From Christensenella sp. UBA3944 (lineage in GTDB: Bacteria > Bacillota > Clostridia > Christensenellales > DTU072): DNA of 7,697 nt. Position 1 is the first letter of the stretch. The number at the start of each line of letters is the position of its first letter. Positions 1-5,992 of this stretch are shown piece after piece. The stretch covers positions 1 to 7,697 of the forward strand of contig DGDU01000057.1 of assembly GCA_002385605.1 (NCBI GenBank), read 5' to 3'. The position numbers and the translations under genes are program-made. A model generated the notes under the pieces. That model saw only the letters and a program-made list of their open reading frames with translations, did no database searches and was not told the origin of the DNA.

Positions 1-104
1 ATATCGTCAACAGACTGTTATGCTACATTTTTTTAATGATACGGCGCCCACCAACATATACACTATCCCCTTGGTCGTCAGCGTCAGATGTGTATAAGAG
101 ACAG
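1..104 (+). other. Illumina Nextera P5 adapter read-through (non-genomic artefact)
   Basis: This is sequencing-library sequence, not genome. Positions 35-63 align to the 29-nt Illumina P5 sequence with four mismatches. Positions 64-71 (TATCCCCT) sit where the 8-nt i5 index belongs and are one base from the Nextera S503 index as I remember it. Positions 72-104 align to the 33-nt Nextera read-1 transposase adapter with two mismatches, ending in an exact 19-bp Tn5 mosaic end (AGATGTGTATAAGAGACAG, 86-104). The seven Ts at 28-34 just 5' of P5 fit the poly-T spacer of flow-cell-grafted oligos, and 1-27 fits noise cycles beyond the template end; both of these are inference. The insert, and so the organism's DNA, starts at 105. 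Confidence 0.97.
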
Positions 105-106
105 GT

Positions 107-871
107 ATAGATGTAAGTACCGTTCAGGATTTGGCGCAGATTGTTAACGGTTGTAAGGACGAATCCGTAAAACTAGTAGTCGAGCGGGACGGAAACCGTA
201 TTGAGATAAGCGTAAAACCCTTGCTGGATATGCTGGAAAACAAGAAAAAGCTTGGCATTATCGTCAAAAACGAGATTGCGGGCATAGGAACACTGACTTA
301 TGTGCGCCCCGACAATAAAAGGTTCGGGGGCCTGGGGCATCAGATTATCGACGAATACTCGAAGGATAAAGCTTTTTATAATAGAGGCAGGCTCTATTGC
401 GCCGACATAATGGGCGTTGTAAAAGGCGAAGCAGGCAAGGCCGGAGAATTAAGAGGGGTTTTCCGAAGGGGCGAGGCCCAGAGCGGAAGCGTAGACAAAA
501 ACATTTTTTCGGGCGTTTTCGGCGACGCCGAGCCCATTTTGTACGACAAACGCCCGCTTATAGAGCTTGGCAACAGGAACATGGTAAAACAGGGCAAAGG
601 GTATATTTACACTACTTTAGAAGGCGGCGTGCCTTGCCGTTATGAGATAGAGATTGTAAAGGTAATAAAGCAAAACTCCCCCTCGGACAAAAGTATGGTC
701 ATTCATATAACCGACAAAGCATTGCTTAACAGGGCGGGCGGTATCTGCCAGGGCATGAGCGGCTCGCCCATCATTCAAAACGGCAAGCTTATAGGCGCGG
801 TAACCCATGTATTCATCAATGACCCCACGAGAGGCTACGGTATTTATATAGACTGGATGATAGACAACTAA
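107..871 (+). CDS. spoIVB: SpoIVB peptidase (S55 family), 5'-truncated by contig end
   Basis: This is the C-terminal 254 residues of the SpoIVB serine peptidase. In Bacillus the forespore secretes it into the intermembrane space, where it cleaves SpoIVFA and so triggers pro-sigma-K processing. The reading frame is open from the adapter junction, so the N-terminal membrane anchor and most of the PDZ domain are missing (B. subtilis SpoIVB is about 426 aa). The TTG at 131 is an internal Leu codon, not a start. Visible residues 1-38 are the end of the PDZ domain (VKLVVERDGNRIEISVKP), followed by AGIGTLTYVRPDN and the S55 domain. The catalytic residues are in place: His in GLGH (codon 338-340), Asp in HITDKAL, and Ser in GMSGSP (codon 758-760). 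The Asp-Ser spacing of 15 matches Asp363/Ser378 of the Bacillus enzyme. Bacilli have spo0A next; here a membrane protein gene follows. Confidence 0.93.
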   Translation: MDVSTVQDLAQIVNGCKDESVKLVVERDGNRIEISVKPLLDMLENKKKLGIIVKNEIAGIGTLTYVRPDNKRFGGLGHQIIDEYSKDKAFYNRGRLYCADIMGVVKGEAGKAGELRGVFRRGEAQSGSVDKNIFSGVFGDAEPILYDKRPLIELGNRNMVKQGKGYIYTTLEGGVPCRYEIEIVKVIKQNSPSDKSMVIHITDKALLNRAGGICQGMSGSPIIQNGKLIGAVTHVFINDPTRGYGIYIDWMIDN

Positions 872-901
872 AGAAAAACGGTTTAGTTATCGGCAAACAG
901 A

Positions 902-956
902 ATAAGAATCGCCTTGCGGCATAAAATTTATTGTGCTAAGGCGATTCTTATCTTTT
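902..956 (+). terminator. Probable intrinsic terminator after spoIVB
   Basis: A perfect 14-bp inverted repeat (ATAAGAATCGCCTT at 902-915, complement at 938-951) encloses a 22-nt loop and is followed by TCTTTTGTCT. The U-tract is short and interrupted, so termination may be partial. The right arm lies inside the next reading frame, whose best start (GTG 933) is in the loop. The dyad could therefore also influence initiation of that gene. Confidence 0.6.
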
Positions 957-1553
957 GTCTGGTGCAGGATTTACGCTTTTCTGTGTACTCTCAAAAAGTA
1001 TTACAGGGTAAACAAGCTGCACTTCATAATATGCTTATCCTGCGCGGTATGCGGGCTGCTTATCGCCTTGTCCGGCGTGTATTCCGAAAAAATCGAAAGC
1101 TCAAACTTTATCGTCATTGTCATAAACGGCACAAGGTCGCCGCTTCCCGTCATTTTCAATATCCTGCTTTACACCTCGATTGCATATTTCGTTGCGCTGG
1201 TTGCGTCAATTCACTATGTCCTGTTTATCGTTTCCTACGGCGGGATAATTGTGGGCAGTATGTGTATATTCCGCGCCGCGTTTATTTCAATAGCGGCAGA
1301 TGGGTTTTTGGGCGTAATTTACCTTGTTTTCTTTATCCTGCCCGTGGCGGTTTTCAATCTGATATCCGTTACGATACTTCTATGCAAAATTTACGATTAC
1401 CGAAACTACTCGTATAACAGAAAACACATTCTCGGCGTCGCCTCGCTTCCGAAGCGGCTTATTAACGATATTCTGGCGTACTACGCCGCCGCTTTGCTGT
1501 TTACCTACGCTTTCTGGCTCGTTATTTATTTAATCACCCTTCTTGCGGCGTAA
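933..1553 (+). CDS. Five-helix integral membrane protein, probable SpoIIM-like sporulation protein
   Basis: This is a 206-aa, very hydrophobic protein. Helices are visible at about residues 28-49, 71-91, 92-119, 125-150 and 177-203, with basic residues at the N terminus (LRR) and between the last helices (NRKH, PKR). Length, helix number and the motif layout (a first helix with GLLIALSG, then GGIIVG and GFLGVIYLVFFILP) resemble stage II sporulation protein M. In Bacillus SpoIIM works with SpoIID and SpoIIP in the peptidoglycan-degrading engulfment complex. Having dacF-type and spoIVB genes as neighbours supports this, since spoIIM lies near dacF in Bacillus. The match is by pattern only, with no diagnostic catalytic residue, so a generic membrane protein remains possible. 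GTG 933 is the most upstream start after the in-frame stop at 903. No good Shine-Dalgarno precedes it and no in-frame ATG follows in the N-terminal part, so the start is uncertain. Confidence 0.7.
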   Translation: MLRRFLSFVWCRIYAFLCTLKKYYRVNKLHFIICLSCAVCGLLIALSGVYSEKIESSNFIVIVINGTRSPLPVIFNILLYTSIAYFVALVASIHYVLFIVSYGGIIVGSMCIFRAAFISIAADGFLGVIYLVFFILPVAVFNLISVTILLCKIYDYRNYSYNRKHILGVASLPKRLINDILAYYAAALLFTYAFWLVIYLITLLAA

Positions 1554-1573
1554 GACGGGCAAAACAGTATAAT
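1543..1573 (+). promoter_or_regulatory. Possible sigma-A-like promoter for the carboxypeptidase gene
   Basis: A consensus -10 hexamer TATAAT (1568-1573) lies 40 bases before the ATG at 1613. The only -35-like element is TTGCGG (1543-1548), which gives a long 19-bp spacer. I looked for a clear sigma-F or sigma-G promoter, expected for a Bacillus-type dacF, and did not see one. The call rests mainly on the -10. Confidence 0.35.
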
Positions 1574-1592
1574 TTCTTGCCGTTTTCAGATG

Positions 1593-1614
1593 ATATATGC
1601 AGGAGTGCATATAT
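1593..1614 (+). promoter_or_regulatory. Hairpin enclosing the ribosome binding site and start codon of the carboxypeptidase gene
   Basis: ATATATGCA (1593-1601) and TGCATATAT (1606-1614) form a perfect 9-bp inverted repeat with a GGAG tetraloop (1602-1605). The loop is the core of the Shine-Dalgarno AGGAG (1601-1605), and the right arm contains the A and U of the ATG start (1613-1615). In mRNA this would mask the start codon while displaying the SD in a loop. It could be a translational control or thermosensing element, or on DNA an operator. Function is inference; the dyad is directly visible. Confidence 0.5.
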
Positions 1615-2806
1615 GAAAAAAGCTTTACTTGTCATTTTTGTTGTCGTGTTCGTGGCTTCGGCGCTATTGTTAAGCGGCGGCGCGGCTTTCGCCGATAATA
1701 AGCCCGAAACCCTTCCGCAGATAGGCGTGACATCGGCAAAGAGCGCCTATATGGTAGACTTCGGCACGGGCACGGTGTTATACGAGCGTGACCCCGACAG
1801 AAAAATGCCCATAGCAAGTATGGTAAAGATAATGACCCTGCTTCTGGCTTTTGAAAACATAGAGTCGGGAGGACTTTCGATGGGGCAAAAGATTACCGTA
1901 AGCGAATCGGCGTCGGGAATGGGCGGCTCGCAGATGTTTCTCGATACGGGGCTGGAGTACACTGTATCCGACCTCATTAAAGGTATAGTAATTTGCAGCG
2001 CCAACGACGCGTCGGTCGCGATGGCGGAAACTATAGCGGGCAGCGAGGACGAATTTGTCCGCCTTATGAACGAAAAGGCCGCCGCCCTCGGCATGAAAAA
2101 TACCTGCTTTGTAAACTGCACGGGGCTTCCCGCGCCGGGGCAGTACAGCACGGCAAGGGATGTCACAATAATGATGAGAAGGCTTCTCGAATTTAAGGAT
2201 TATTACAAATTTTCCTCGATTTATATGGAAAACTACACCCACCCCGACGGCAGGATAACCGAGCTTGTAAATACCAACAAGCTGGTACGCTTCTACAAGG
2301 GCTGCGACAGCGGAAAGACGGGCTTTACCAACGAGGCAATGTTCTGCCTCTCGGCGTCGGCTATGCGCAACGGCACAAGGGTTGTTGCGACCGTGATAGG
2401 GGCTCCCGACAGCAAGACCCGCTTTGCCGAGGTAAGCTCGTTGTTCAATTACGCCTTCGCCAACTACTCGCAGGAGCTGCTGGTAAAGAAGGATCAGCCT
2501 ATCTCTAACGAAATAGAGGTGCGTAAAGGAAAAACCGACCGCATTTCGGTAGCCGCCGACAGGGATATATATGTTCTTCGCAAGAGGGGGGACGGAATTA
2601 AGTACGATGCAAGATTCGAGGTGTCCGAAAAGCTCAACGCCCCCGTTAAAAAAGGCGATATCGTGGGCAAAATAACCGTAATTTCGTCCGAAGGTAAAGA
2701 GGTCGGCACGGCTAATATTGTGGCGCTGAACGACATCGGCGCGGCCAATTTCGGAGACTGCCTCATCAAAGTACTCAAGAACTGGTATTGCGGCAAGAAA
2801 AAATAA
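1613..2806 (+). CDS. dacF: D-alanyl-D-alanine carboxypeptidase (penicillin-binding protein, S11 family, DacF-type)
   Basis: This 397-aa secreted enzyme removes the terminal D-Ala from peptidoglycan pentapeptides, limiting cross-linking. ATG 1613 is chosen over the TTG at 1577. It has AGGAG at 1601-1605 with 7-nt spacing and starts directly with a signal peptide (MKK, a hydrophobic core to about residue 23, then GGAAFA-DN). All three penicillin-binding motifs are present: SMVK (nucleophile Ser69, Lys72), SAN (Ser129-Asn131) and KTG (235-237, in DSGKTGFT). A beta-rich PBP5-type C-terminal domain covers roughly residues 270-365. The end (NFGDCLIKVLKNWYCGKKK) looks like the amphipathic membrane-anchoring helix of this family. 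Bacillus dacF is forespore-expressed next to spoIIAA; the specific dacF name here rests on the sporulation neighbours and could equally be dacB-like. The gene ends at its own terminator. Confidence 0.92.
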   Translation: MKKALLVIFVVVFVASALLLSGGAAFADNKPETLPQIGVTSAKSAYMVDFGTGTVLYERDPDRKMPIASMVKIMTLLLAFENIESGGLSMGQKITVSESASGMGGSQMFLDTGLEYTVSDLIKGIVICSANDASVAMAETIAGSEDEFVRLMNEKAAALGMKNTCFVNCTGLPAPGQYSTARDVTIMMRRLLEFKDYYKFSSIYMENYTHPDGRITELVNTNKLVRFYKGCDSGKTGFTNEAMFCLSASAMRNGTRVVATVIGAPDSKTRFAEVSSLFNYAFANYSQELLVKKDQPISNEIEVRKGKTDRISVAADRDIYVLRKRGDGIKYDARFEVSEKLNAPVKKGDIVGKITVISSEGKEVGTANIVALNDIGAANFGDCLIKVLKNWYCGKKK

Positions 2807-2826
2807 ATTTACCGCATAAGGCTAAG

Positions 2827-2859
2827 CGGGGTTGCCCCAATCGGGCAATCCCGTTTTTT
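2827..2859 (+). terminator. Intrinsic terminator after the carboxypeptidase gene
   Basis: An 11-bp GC-rich stem (CGGGGTTGCCC at 2827-2837 with GGGCAATCCCG at 2843-2853, one G-U pair) has a 5-nt loop and is followed by six Ts (2854-2859). This is a strong rho-independent terminator 20 bases past the stop codon. It separates the sporulation/wall genes from the next unit. Confidence 0.92.
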
Positions 2860-2860
2860 A

Positions 2861-2889
2861 TTGACAGAACGCCGCCGCGACAGTATAAT
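2861..2889 (+). promoter_or_regulatory. Consensus sigma-A promoter for the protease-scpA-scpB unit
   Basis: TTGACA (2861-2866) and TATAAT (2884-2889) are separated by exactly 17 bp, a perfect match to the vegetative consensus. It starts one base after the T-tract of the preceding terminator. The predicted start site near 2896 gives a leader of about 110 nt before ATG 3005. I see only a weak hairpin in that leader (GCAAAA and TTTTGC near 2931-2950) and no recognisable riboswitch. Confidence 0.9.
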
Positions 2890-3004
2890 ATATCAAGTTA
2901 AAGAAAAAATATATACAATCGGCAAAAGGTTTTATTTTGCATTAAACCGCGGCAATCATGGCAGGCTAAATTAAGTTTGGGTGGTTAGCGGGTTTCGGAG
3001 AGAT

Positions 3005-3721
3005 ATGTTCATATATAGAATTCTCACTTCCAATAGCGGCATTTCCGACAAGTTGGTCGTAACCCTTGCAAGTATTCTGGCTATATTCTTTTCAATTATT
3101 ATGCACGAGGTGGCCCACGGCTACGCCGCCAAGCTTAACGGCGATTATACCGCTAAAAGCGCGGGCAGGCTGACCCTTAACCCCGTAATTCATTTCGACC
3201 TTTGGGGCGTGCTTATGATGCTTTTAGTCGGCTTCGGCTGGGCAAAGCCGGTGCCCGTTAACCCCGCCAACTTCAGAAACCGCAAGCTGGGCATGATAAC
3301 CGTGTCGCTTGCGGGCGTTATAACAAACCTTCTTCTAGCGGGCTTGTCGCTGCTTCTGTTGTATTTGTTTGCCCCGCTTTTTGTGATTCCCGTAACCAAT
3401 GCCGCCGCCGCGGTTTTCCGCACGCTGGGGCTGCATTTCCTGCTCCAGATGGCGTCCTTAAACTTTATGCTGGCGTTTTTCAACCTTATGCCCATATATC
3501 CCCTGGACGGGTACAACCTCGTAAACACCTTTTTGCCTTACGGCAACCCGTACCAAAGGTTTATGGTGCGCTACGGCTTTTTTGTCCTCATTGGGCTTAT
3601 AGTTCTCTCACAGATAGGCCGCGCGTTCAACGCACCGTACCTGGATATATTCGGGATGTTCTACGATTTGGTATATAAACTTATCCAACGGGTCCTGGCC
3701 GCCGGGCTGGGCGTGAAATAG
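3005..3721 (+). CDS. Site-2-protease-type zinc metalloprotease (peptidase M50 family)
   Basis: This 238-aa polytopic membrane protein belongs to the intramembrane-cutting M50 family. The zinc motif HEVAH (His34, Glu35, His38) lies in an early hydrophobic segment. The third-ligand motif NLMPIYPLDG (Asp168) lies in a later one. The conserved GWAKPVPVNPANFRNRK loop is also present. It has no PDZ or CBS domain and is short, as in the YwhC-like subgroup often found beside scpA/scpB. It shares the superfamily of SpoIVFB but that subfamily assignment is not supported. Its substrate is unknown. ATG 3005 is preferred to GTG 2981 because CGGAG (2996-3000) precedes it closely and GTG 2981 has no Shine-Dalgarno. 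It is first in a unit with scpA, which begins 7 bases after its stop. Confidence 0.9.
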   Translation: MFIYRILTSNSGISDKLVVTLASILAIFFSIIMHEVAHGYAAKLNGDYTAKSAGRLTLNPVIHFDLWGVLMMLLVGFGWAKPVPVNPANFRNRKLGMITVSLAGVITNLLLAGLSLLLLYLFAPLFVIPVTNAAAAVFRTLGLHFLLQMASLNFMLAFFNLMPIYPLDGYNLVNTFLPYGNPYQRFMVRYGFFVLIGLIVLSQIGRAFNAPYLDIFGMFYDLVYKLIQRVLAAGLGVK

Positions 3722-3728
3722 GTGTGTT

Positions 3729-4523
3729 ATGAGCTTTGGCACAGAAGAGTCCTTTGATGTAACGGTAGATTTGTTTGAGGACCCGGTCCCCATCGAAGTC
3801 CTTTTAGAGATGTGCAAAAAGGGCAAGGTGGACATCAGGGATATTTTCGTGTCCGACATCACCGAGCAGTACATAAAGTATGTCGCCGAGCTCGAGAGCA
3901 AAAACTACGACAATATAAGCAGCTTTATTCTGCTTGCCTCGACGCTTCTAGAGCTAAAGTCCAATTCCCTGCTTCCCAAGCCCGAGGAGATAGCCGAGGA
4001 CACATTGTCCGAACAGGAAAGGTTTTTCCTCAAAATGGAGGAATACAAGCTTTACATGGAGCAAAGCGAAAAGCTTCGCGAGCGCGAAATCCTCAACAGG
4101 TTCTACCGCGACCCCGTTTTCGCCGAGGACGATTACAAGGTCGTTATAAAGAATTTCGACCTCAACAAGCTGATTGCCGCTTTCTCGTCGCTGTTAGAGA
4201 AGCGCGAGTTTGAGGAAACCCAGGAAGAGCCTAAGAAGATAGAAAAAGAAAGGTTCACCGTTGCTGAAAAGATTGTCGACCTAATAGAGTACATAAGGGC
4301 GTACAAGGTAGTAAACTTCTTTTCGCTGTTCGAGCCCGACTACACCAAATTAGAAATAATTAACACATTTCTGGCGCTTCTCGAGATACTTAAGCGCCAG
4401 ATAGCCACCGCCGAGCAAAGCGGGTTCTGCTCGGATATCACAATACGATACACACCGCTTACCGACAATTTCGACACCAACGCCGAGGAGGAGCTGCTTT
4501 CGGATGCTAACGGATATAATTGA
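3729..4523 (+). CDS. scpA: Segregation and condensation protein A (kleisin)
   Basis: This is a 264-aa kleisin that bridges the SMC dimer heads and binds ScpB, for chromosome compaction and segregation in the cytoplasm. The N-terminal SMC-neck-binding domain is recognisable: VDLFEDPVPIEVLLEM at 13-28, then KGKVDIRDIFVSDITEQYI (31-49). The family motif LLASTLLELKSNSLLP follows (68-83). An acidic, charged linker covers about 86-175. The C-terminal winged helix (about 176-241, with VVNFFSLFEP) contacts the SMC head. The usual FEGPLDLLL box reads FEDPVPIEVLL here, a divergent version. Its weak Shine-Dalgarno (AGGTG, 3720-3724) overlaps the stop of the protease gene, suggesting translational coupling. 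Its 3' end overlaps scpB by 20 bases. Confidence 0.95.
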   Translation: MSFGTEESFDVTVDLFEDPVPIEVLLEMCKKGKVDIRDIFVSDITEQYIKYVAELESKNYDNISSFILLASTLLELKSNSLLPKPEEIAEDTLSEQERFFLKMEEYKLYMEQSEKLREREILNRFYRDPVFAEDDYKVVIKNFDLNKLIAAFSSLLEKREFEETQEEPKKIEKERFTVAEKIVDLIEYIRAYKVVNFFSLFEPDYTKLEIINTFLALLEILKRQIATAEQSGFCSDITIRYTPLTDNFDTNAEEELLSDANGYN

Positions 4524-5202
4524 AGCCTTGATTTTTGCCAGCGGAAGGGGGATTTCCTCCCGTGAGCTTTACGAGGGCCTTAAAGATAAATACACAATGA
4601 TAGAAATCGAGAAGGCCATTCGCGAATTAAAGGAATCGTACAGCGGCCCGCGGGGCATAATACTTATAGAGTTCAACGACACCTACCAGTTCCAGACAAA
4701 CCCCGAGTACGGCGAGCTGCTTGCCGACCTCCTGCAAAAGACAAAGGAAAGGGAGCTTTCCAAAACCCTTTTGCAGGTTCTCGCGATAATAGCGTATAAG
4801 AGCCCGATAACCAAGCAGGAGATAGAAGAACTCAGGGGTGTAAACTCGGATTATGTCGTGCAGATGCTGCTTAAATTGAATCTTATAGAGCCCGTGGGCA
4901 GAAAGGAAACGCTGGGGCAGCCCATACTGTACGCCACAACCGAAGAGTTCCTCAAAAAGTTCGGGCTTACCTCGCTTGCAGAGCTTCCCGACTACGAGGA
5001 TCTCCTGCAAAGGATAAAGAACAACTTCGACAAGTACTACGAAAAGAGCGAAGATCTTTACAGGCACCGCTCGATATCCGAAAACGGCGATTCCGACGCC
5101 GCCGCAGTCGAGGCTGCCGCCGCTGTGCTCGATTCCGACGCCGGGGACGATGACGAACTACCGGACTTTCTGCTCGGAGAGGATGTTGTGGAAGTAGAGT
5201 AG
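4504..5202 (+). CDS. scpB: Segregation and condensation protein B
   Basis: This 232-aa dimeric tandem winged-helix protein binds the ScpA linker in the SMC-ScpAB complex. The first winged helix spans about 1-80 (LTDIIEALIFASGRGIS at the start). The second carries the family signature LQVLAIIAYKSPITKQEIEELRGV, which begins at residue 90 and is given here in two parts for the reader: LAIIAYKSPIT (93-103) and EELRGV (108-113). It is followed by GQPILYATTEEFLKKFGL and SLAELP. Residues from about 190 form a low-complexity Ala/Asp/Glu tail (SDAAAVEAAAAVLDSDAGDD) that is longer and more acidic than the core needs. ATG 4504 lies inside scpA, with GAGGAGG at 4485-4491 as its ribosome site. The +1-frame overlap of 20 bases indicates coupled translation, fitting a fixed ScpA:ScpB ratio. 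Confidence 0.95.
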   Translation: MLTDIIEALIFASGRGISSRELYEGLKDKYTMIEIEKAIRELKESYSGPRGIILIEFNDTYQFQTNPEYGELLADLLQKTKERELSKTLLQVLAIIAYKSPITKQEIEELRGVNSDYVVQMLLKLNLIEPVGRKETLGQPILYATTEEFLKKFGLTSLAELPDYEDLLQRIKNNFDKYYEKSEDLYRHRSISENGDSDAAAVEAAAAVLDSDAGDDDELPDFLLGEDVVEVE

Positions 5203-5212
5203 GGCGTAACAG

Positions 5213-5241
5213 TTGACATATAATGGCAAAAAGTTTATGAT
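5213..5241 (+). promoter_or_regulatory. Near-consensus sigma-A promoter for tsf
   Basis: TTGACA (5213-5218) and TATGAT (5236-5241) have a 17-bp spacer. The predicted start near 5248 leaves a short AT-rich leader of about 29 nt with GGAGA (5264-5268) 8 bases before ATG 5277. It lies 11 bases past the scpB stop. I see no terminator between scpB and this promoter, so read-through from scpB would add to tsf transcription. Confidence 0.85.
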
Positions 5242-5276
5242 TGTATAAGAAAATTTTTATATCGGAGAAATAGATT

Positions 5277-5948
5277 ATGGCATTTACTTCAAAAGATGTT
5301 CAGGAACTAAGAGCCCGTACAGGCGTGGGCATGATGGATTGCAAGAGGGCGCTCGAAGCGACCGACGGCGATATCGAAAAGGCCATCGAATACCTGCGCG
5401 AGAAGGGCATGGCGTCCGCGGCTAAAAAAGCGGGCAGGATCGCTTCCCAAGGCATAGTAGACAGCTACATCCACATGGGCGGCAAGATCGGCGTATTGCT
5501 CGAGGTCAACTGCGAAACCGACTTCGTCGCGAGAAGCGACTCTTTCAAAGAGTTCGTGCACGATGTAGCTCTGCAGATAGCGGCCGCCAATCCCCAGTAT
5601 ATATCCAAAGAGGATGTCCCCGCCGATGTCATCGAGAAGGAAAGGGAAATCTGCCGCGCCCAGGCTCTCAACGAGCCCAAGCCGAAGCCTGCTGCCATCA
5701 TCGAGAAAATGGTAGACGGCAGAATACAAAAGTTCTATAAGGAAGTCTGCCTGCTCGAGCAGGATTTCGTAAAGGATACCGCCAAGACCATAAGCACCTA
5801 CCTCAACGAAATGGTAGCCAGCATAGGCGAGAAAATCTCCATCAGAAGGTTTGTTCGCTACGAGATGGGCGAAGGGTTAGAAAAGAAGGTGGACAATTTC
5901 GCCGAAGAGATAAACGCGCAGGTTGCCAAGATGATGGCAAACAACTAA
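5277..5948 (+). CDS. tsf: Translation elongation factor Ts
   Basis: This 223-aa protein is the guanine-nucleotide exchange factor for EF-Tu. The N-terminal UBA-like three-helix domain (1-52) carries TGVGMMDCKRAL. The core domain carries the exchange signature NCETDFVAR (78-86), where the TDF motif inserts near the EF-Tu nucleotide site. The C-terminal part (about 140-200) retains EKMVDGRIQKFYKEVCLLEQ. At 223 aa it is the short form typical of Bacillota and Cyanobacteria, compared with about 283 aa in E. coli. In most bacteria tsf follows rpsB in one operon. Here it follows scpB and has its own promoter, and no rpsB is in the window. Confidence 0.98.
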   Translation: MAFTSKDVQELRARTGVGMMDCKRALEATDGDIEKAIEYLREKGMASAAKKAGRIASQGIVDSYIHMGGKIGVLLEVNCETDFVARSDSFKEFVHDVALQIAAANPQYISKEDVPADVIEKEREICRAQALNEPKPKPAAIIEKMVDGRIQKFYKEVCLLEQDFVKDTAKTISTYLNEMVASIGEKISIRRFVRYEMGEGLEKKVDNFAEEINAQVAKMMANN

Positions 5949-5953
5949 CAATT

Positions 5954-5982
5954 AAAAGAGGCTCTCAAAAGCCTCTTTTTTT
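5954..5982 (+). terminator. Intrinsic terminator/attenuator between tsf and pyrH
   Basis: AAAAGAGGCT (5954-5963) pairs perfectly with AGCCTCTTTT (5970-5979) around a CTCAAA loop, with the T-run 5976-5982. It lies wholly in the 44-nt tsf-pyrH gap, and the pyrH ribosome site GGAGG (5984-5988) begins two bases after the T-run. As I see no separate pyrH promoter, it probably works as a partial terminator that lowers pyrH relative to tsf. Confidence 0.88.
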
Positions 5983-5992
5983 CGGAGGAAAG

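Noticed and set aside
86..104. Tn5 mosaic end as a sign of a natural transposon
   Set aside because: It is contiguous with P5, index and transposase-adapter sequence in library order, so it comes from Nextera tagmentation.
131..871. TTG at 131 as the true start of the spoIVB product
   Set aside because: The frame is open upstream to the adapter junction and the encoded residues continue the PDZ domain; the gene is truncated by the contig end.
914..1417. 167-codon + strand frame overlapping the SpoIIM-like gene
   Set aside because: Its translation is Arg/Cys/Tyr-rich without domain or hydrophobic pattern, whereas the 933-1553 frame gives coherent membrane helices.
1577..1612. TTG 1577 as start of the carboxypeptidase
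   Set aside because: ATG 1613 has a well-placed AGGAG and begins a clean signal peptide; the upstream extension would put 12 unrelated residues before it.
2981..3004. GTG 2981 as start of the M50 protease
   Set aside because: No Shine-Dalgarno precedes it, while CGGAG lies just before ATG 3005 and homologues begin close to the first membrane segment.
4627..5067. 146-codon minus-strand reading frame within scpB
   Set aside because: It lies antisense to a clear scpB and has no recognisable domain; the same applies to the other minus-strand frames, such as 6041-6541 in pyrH.
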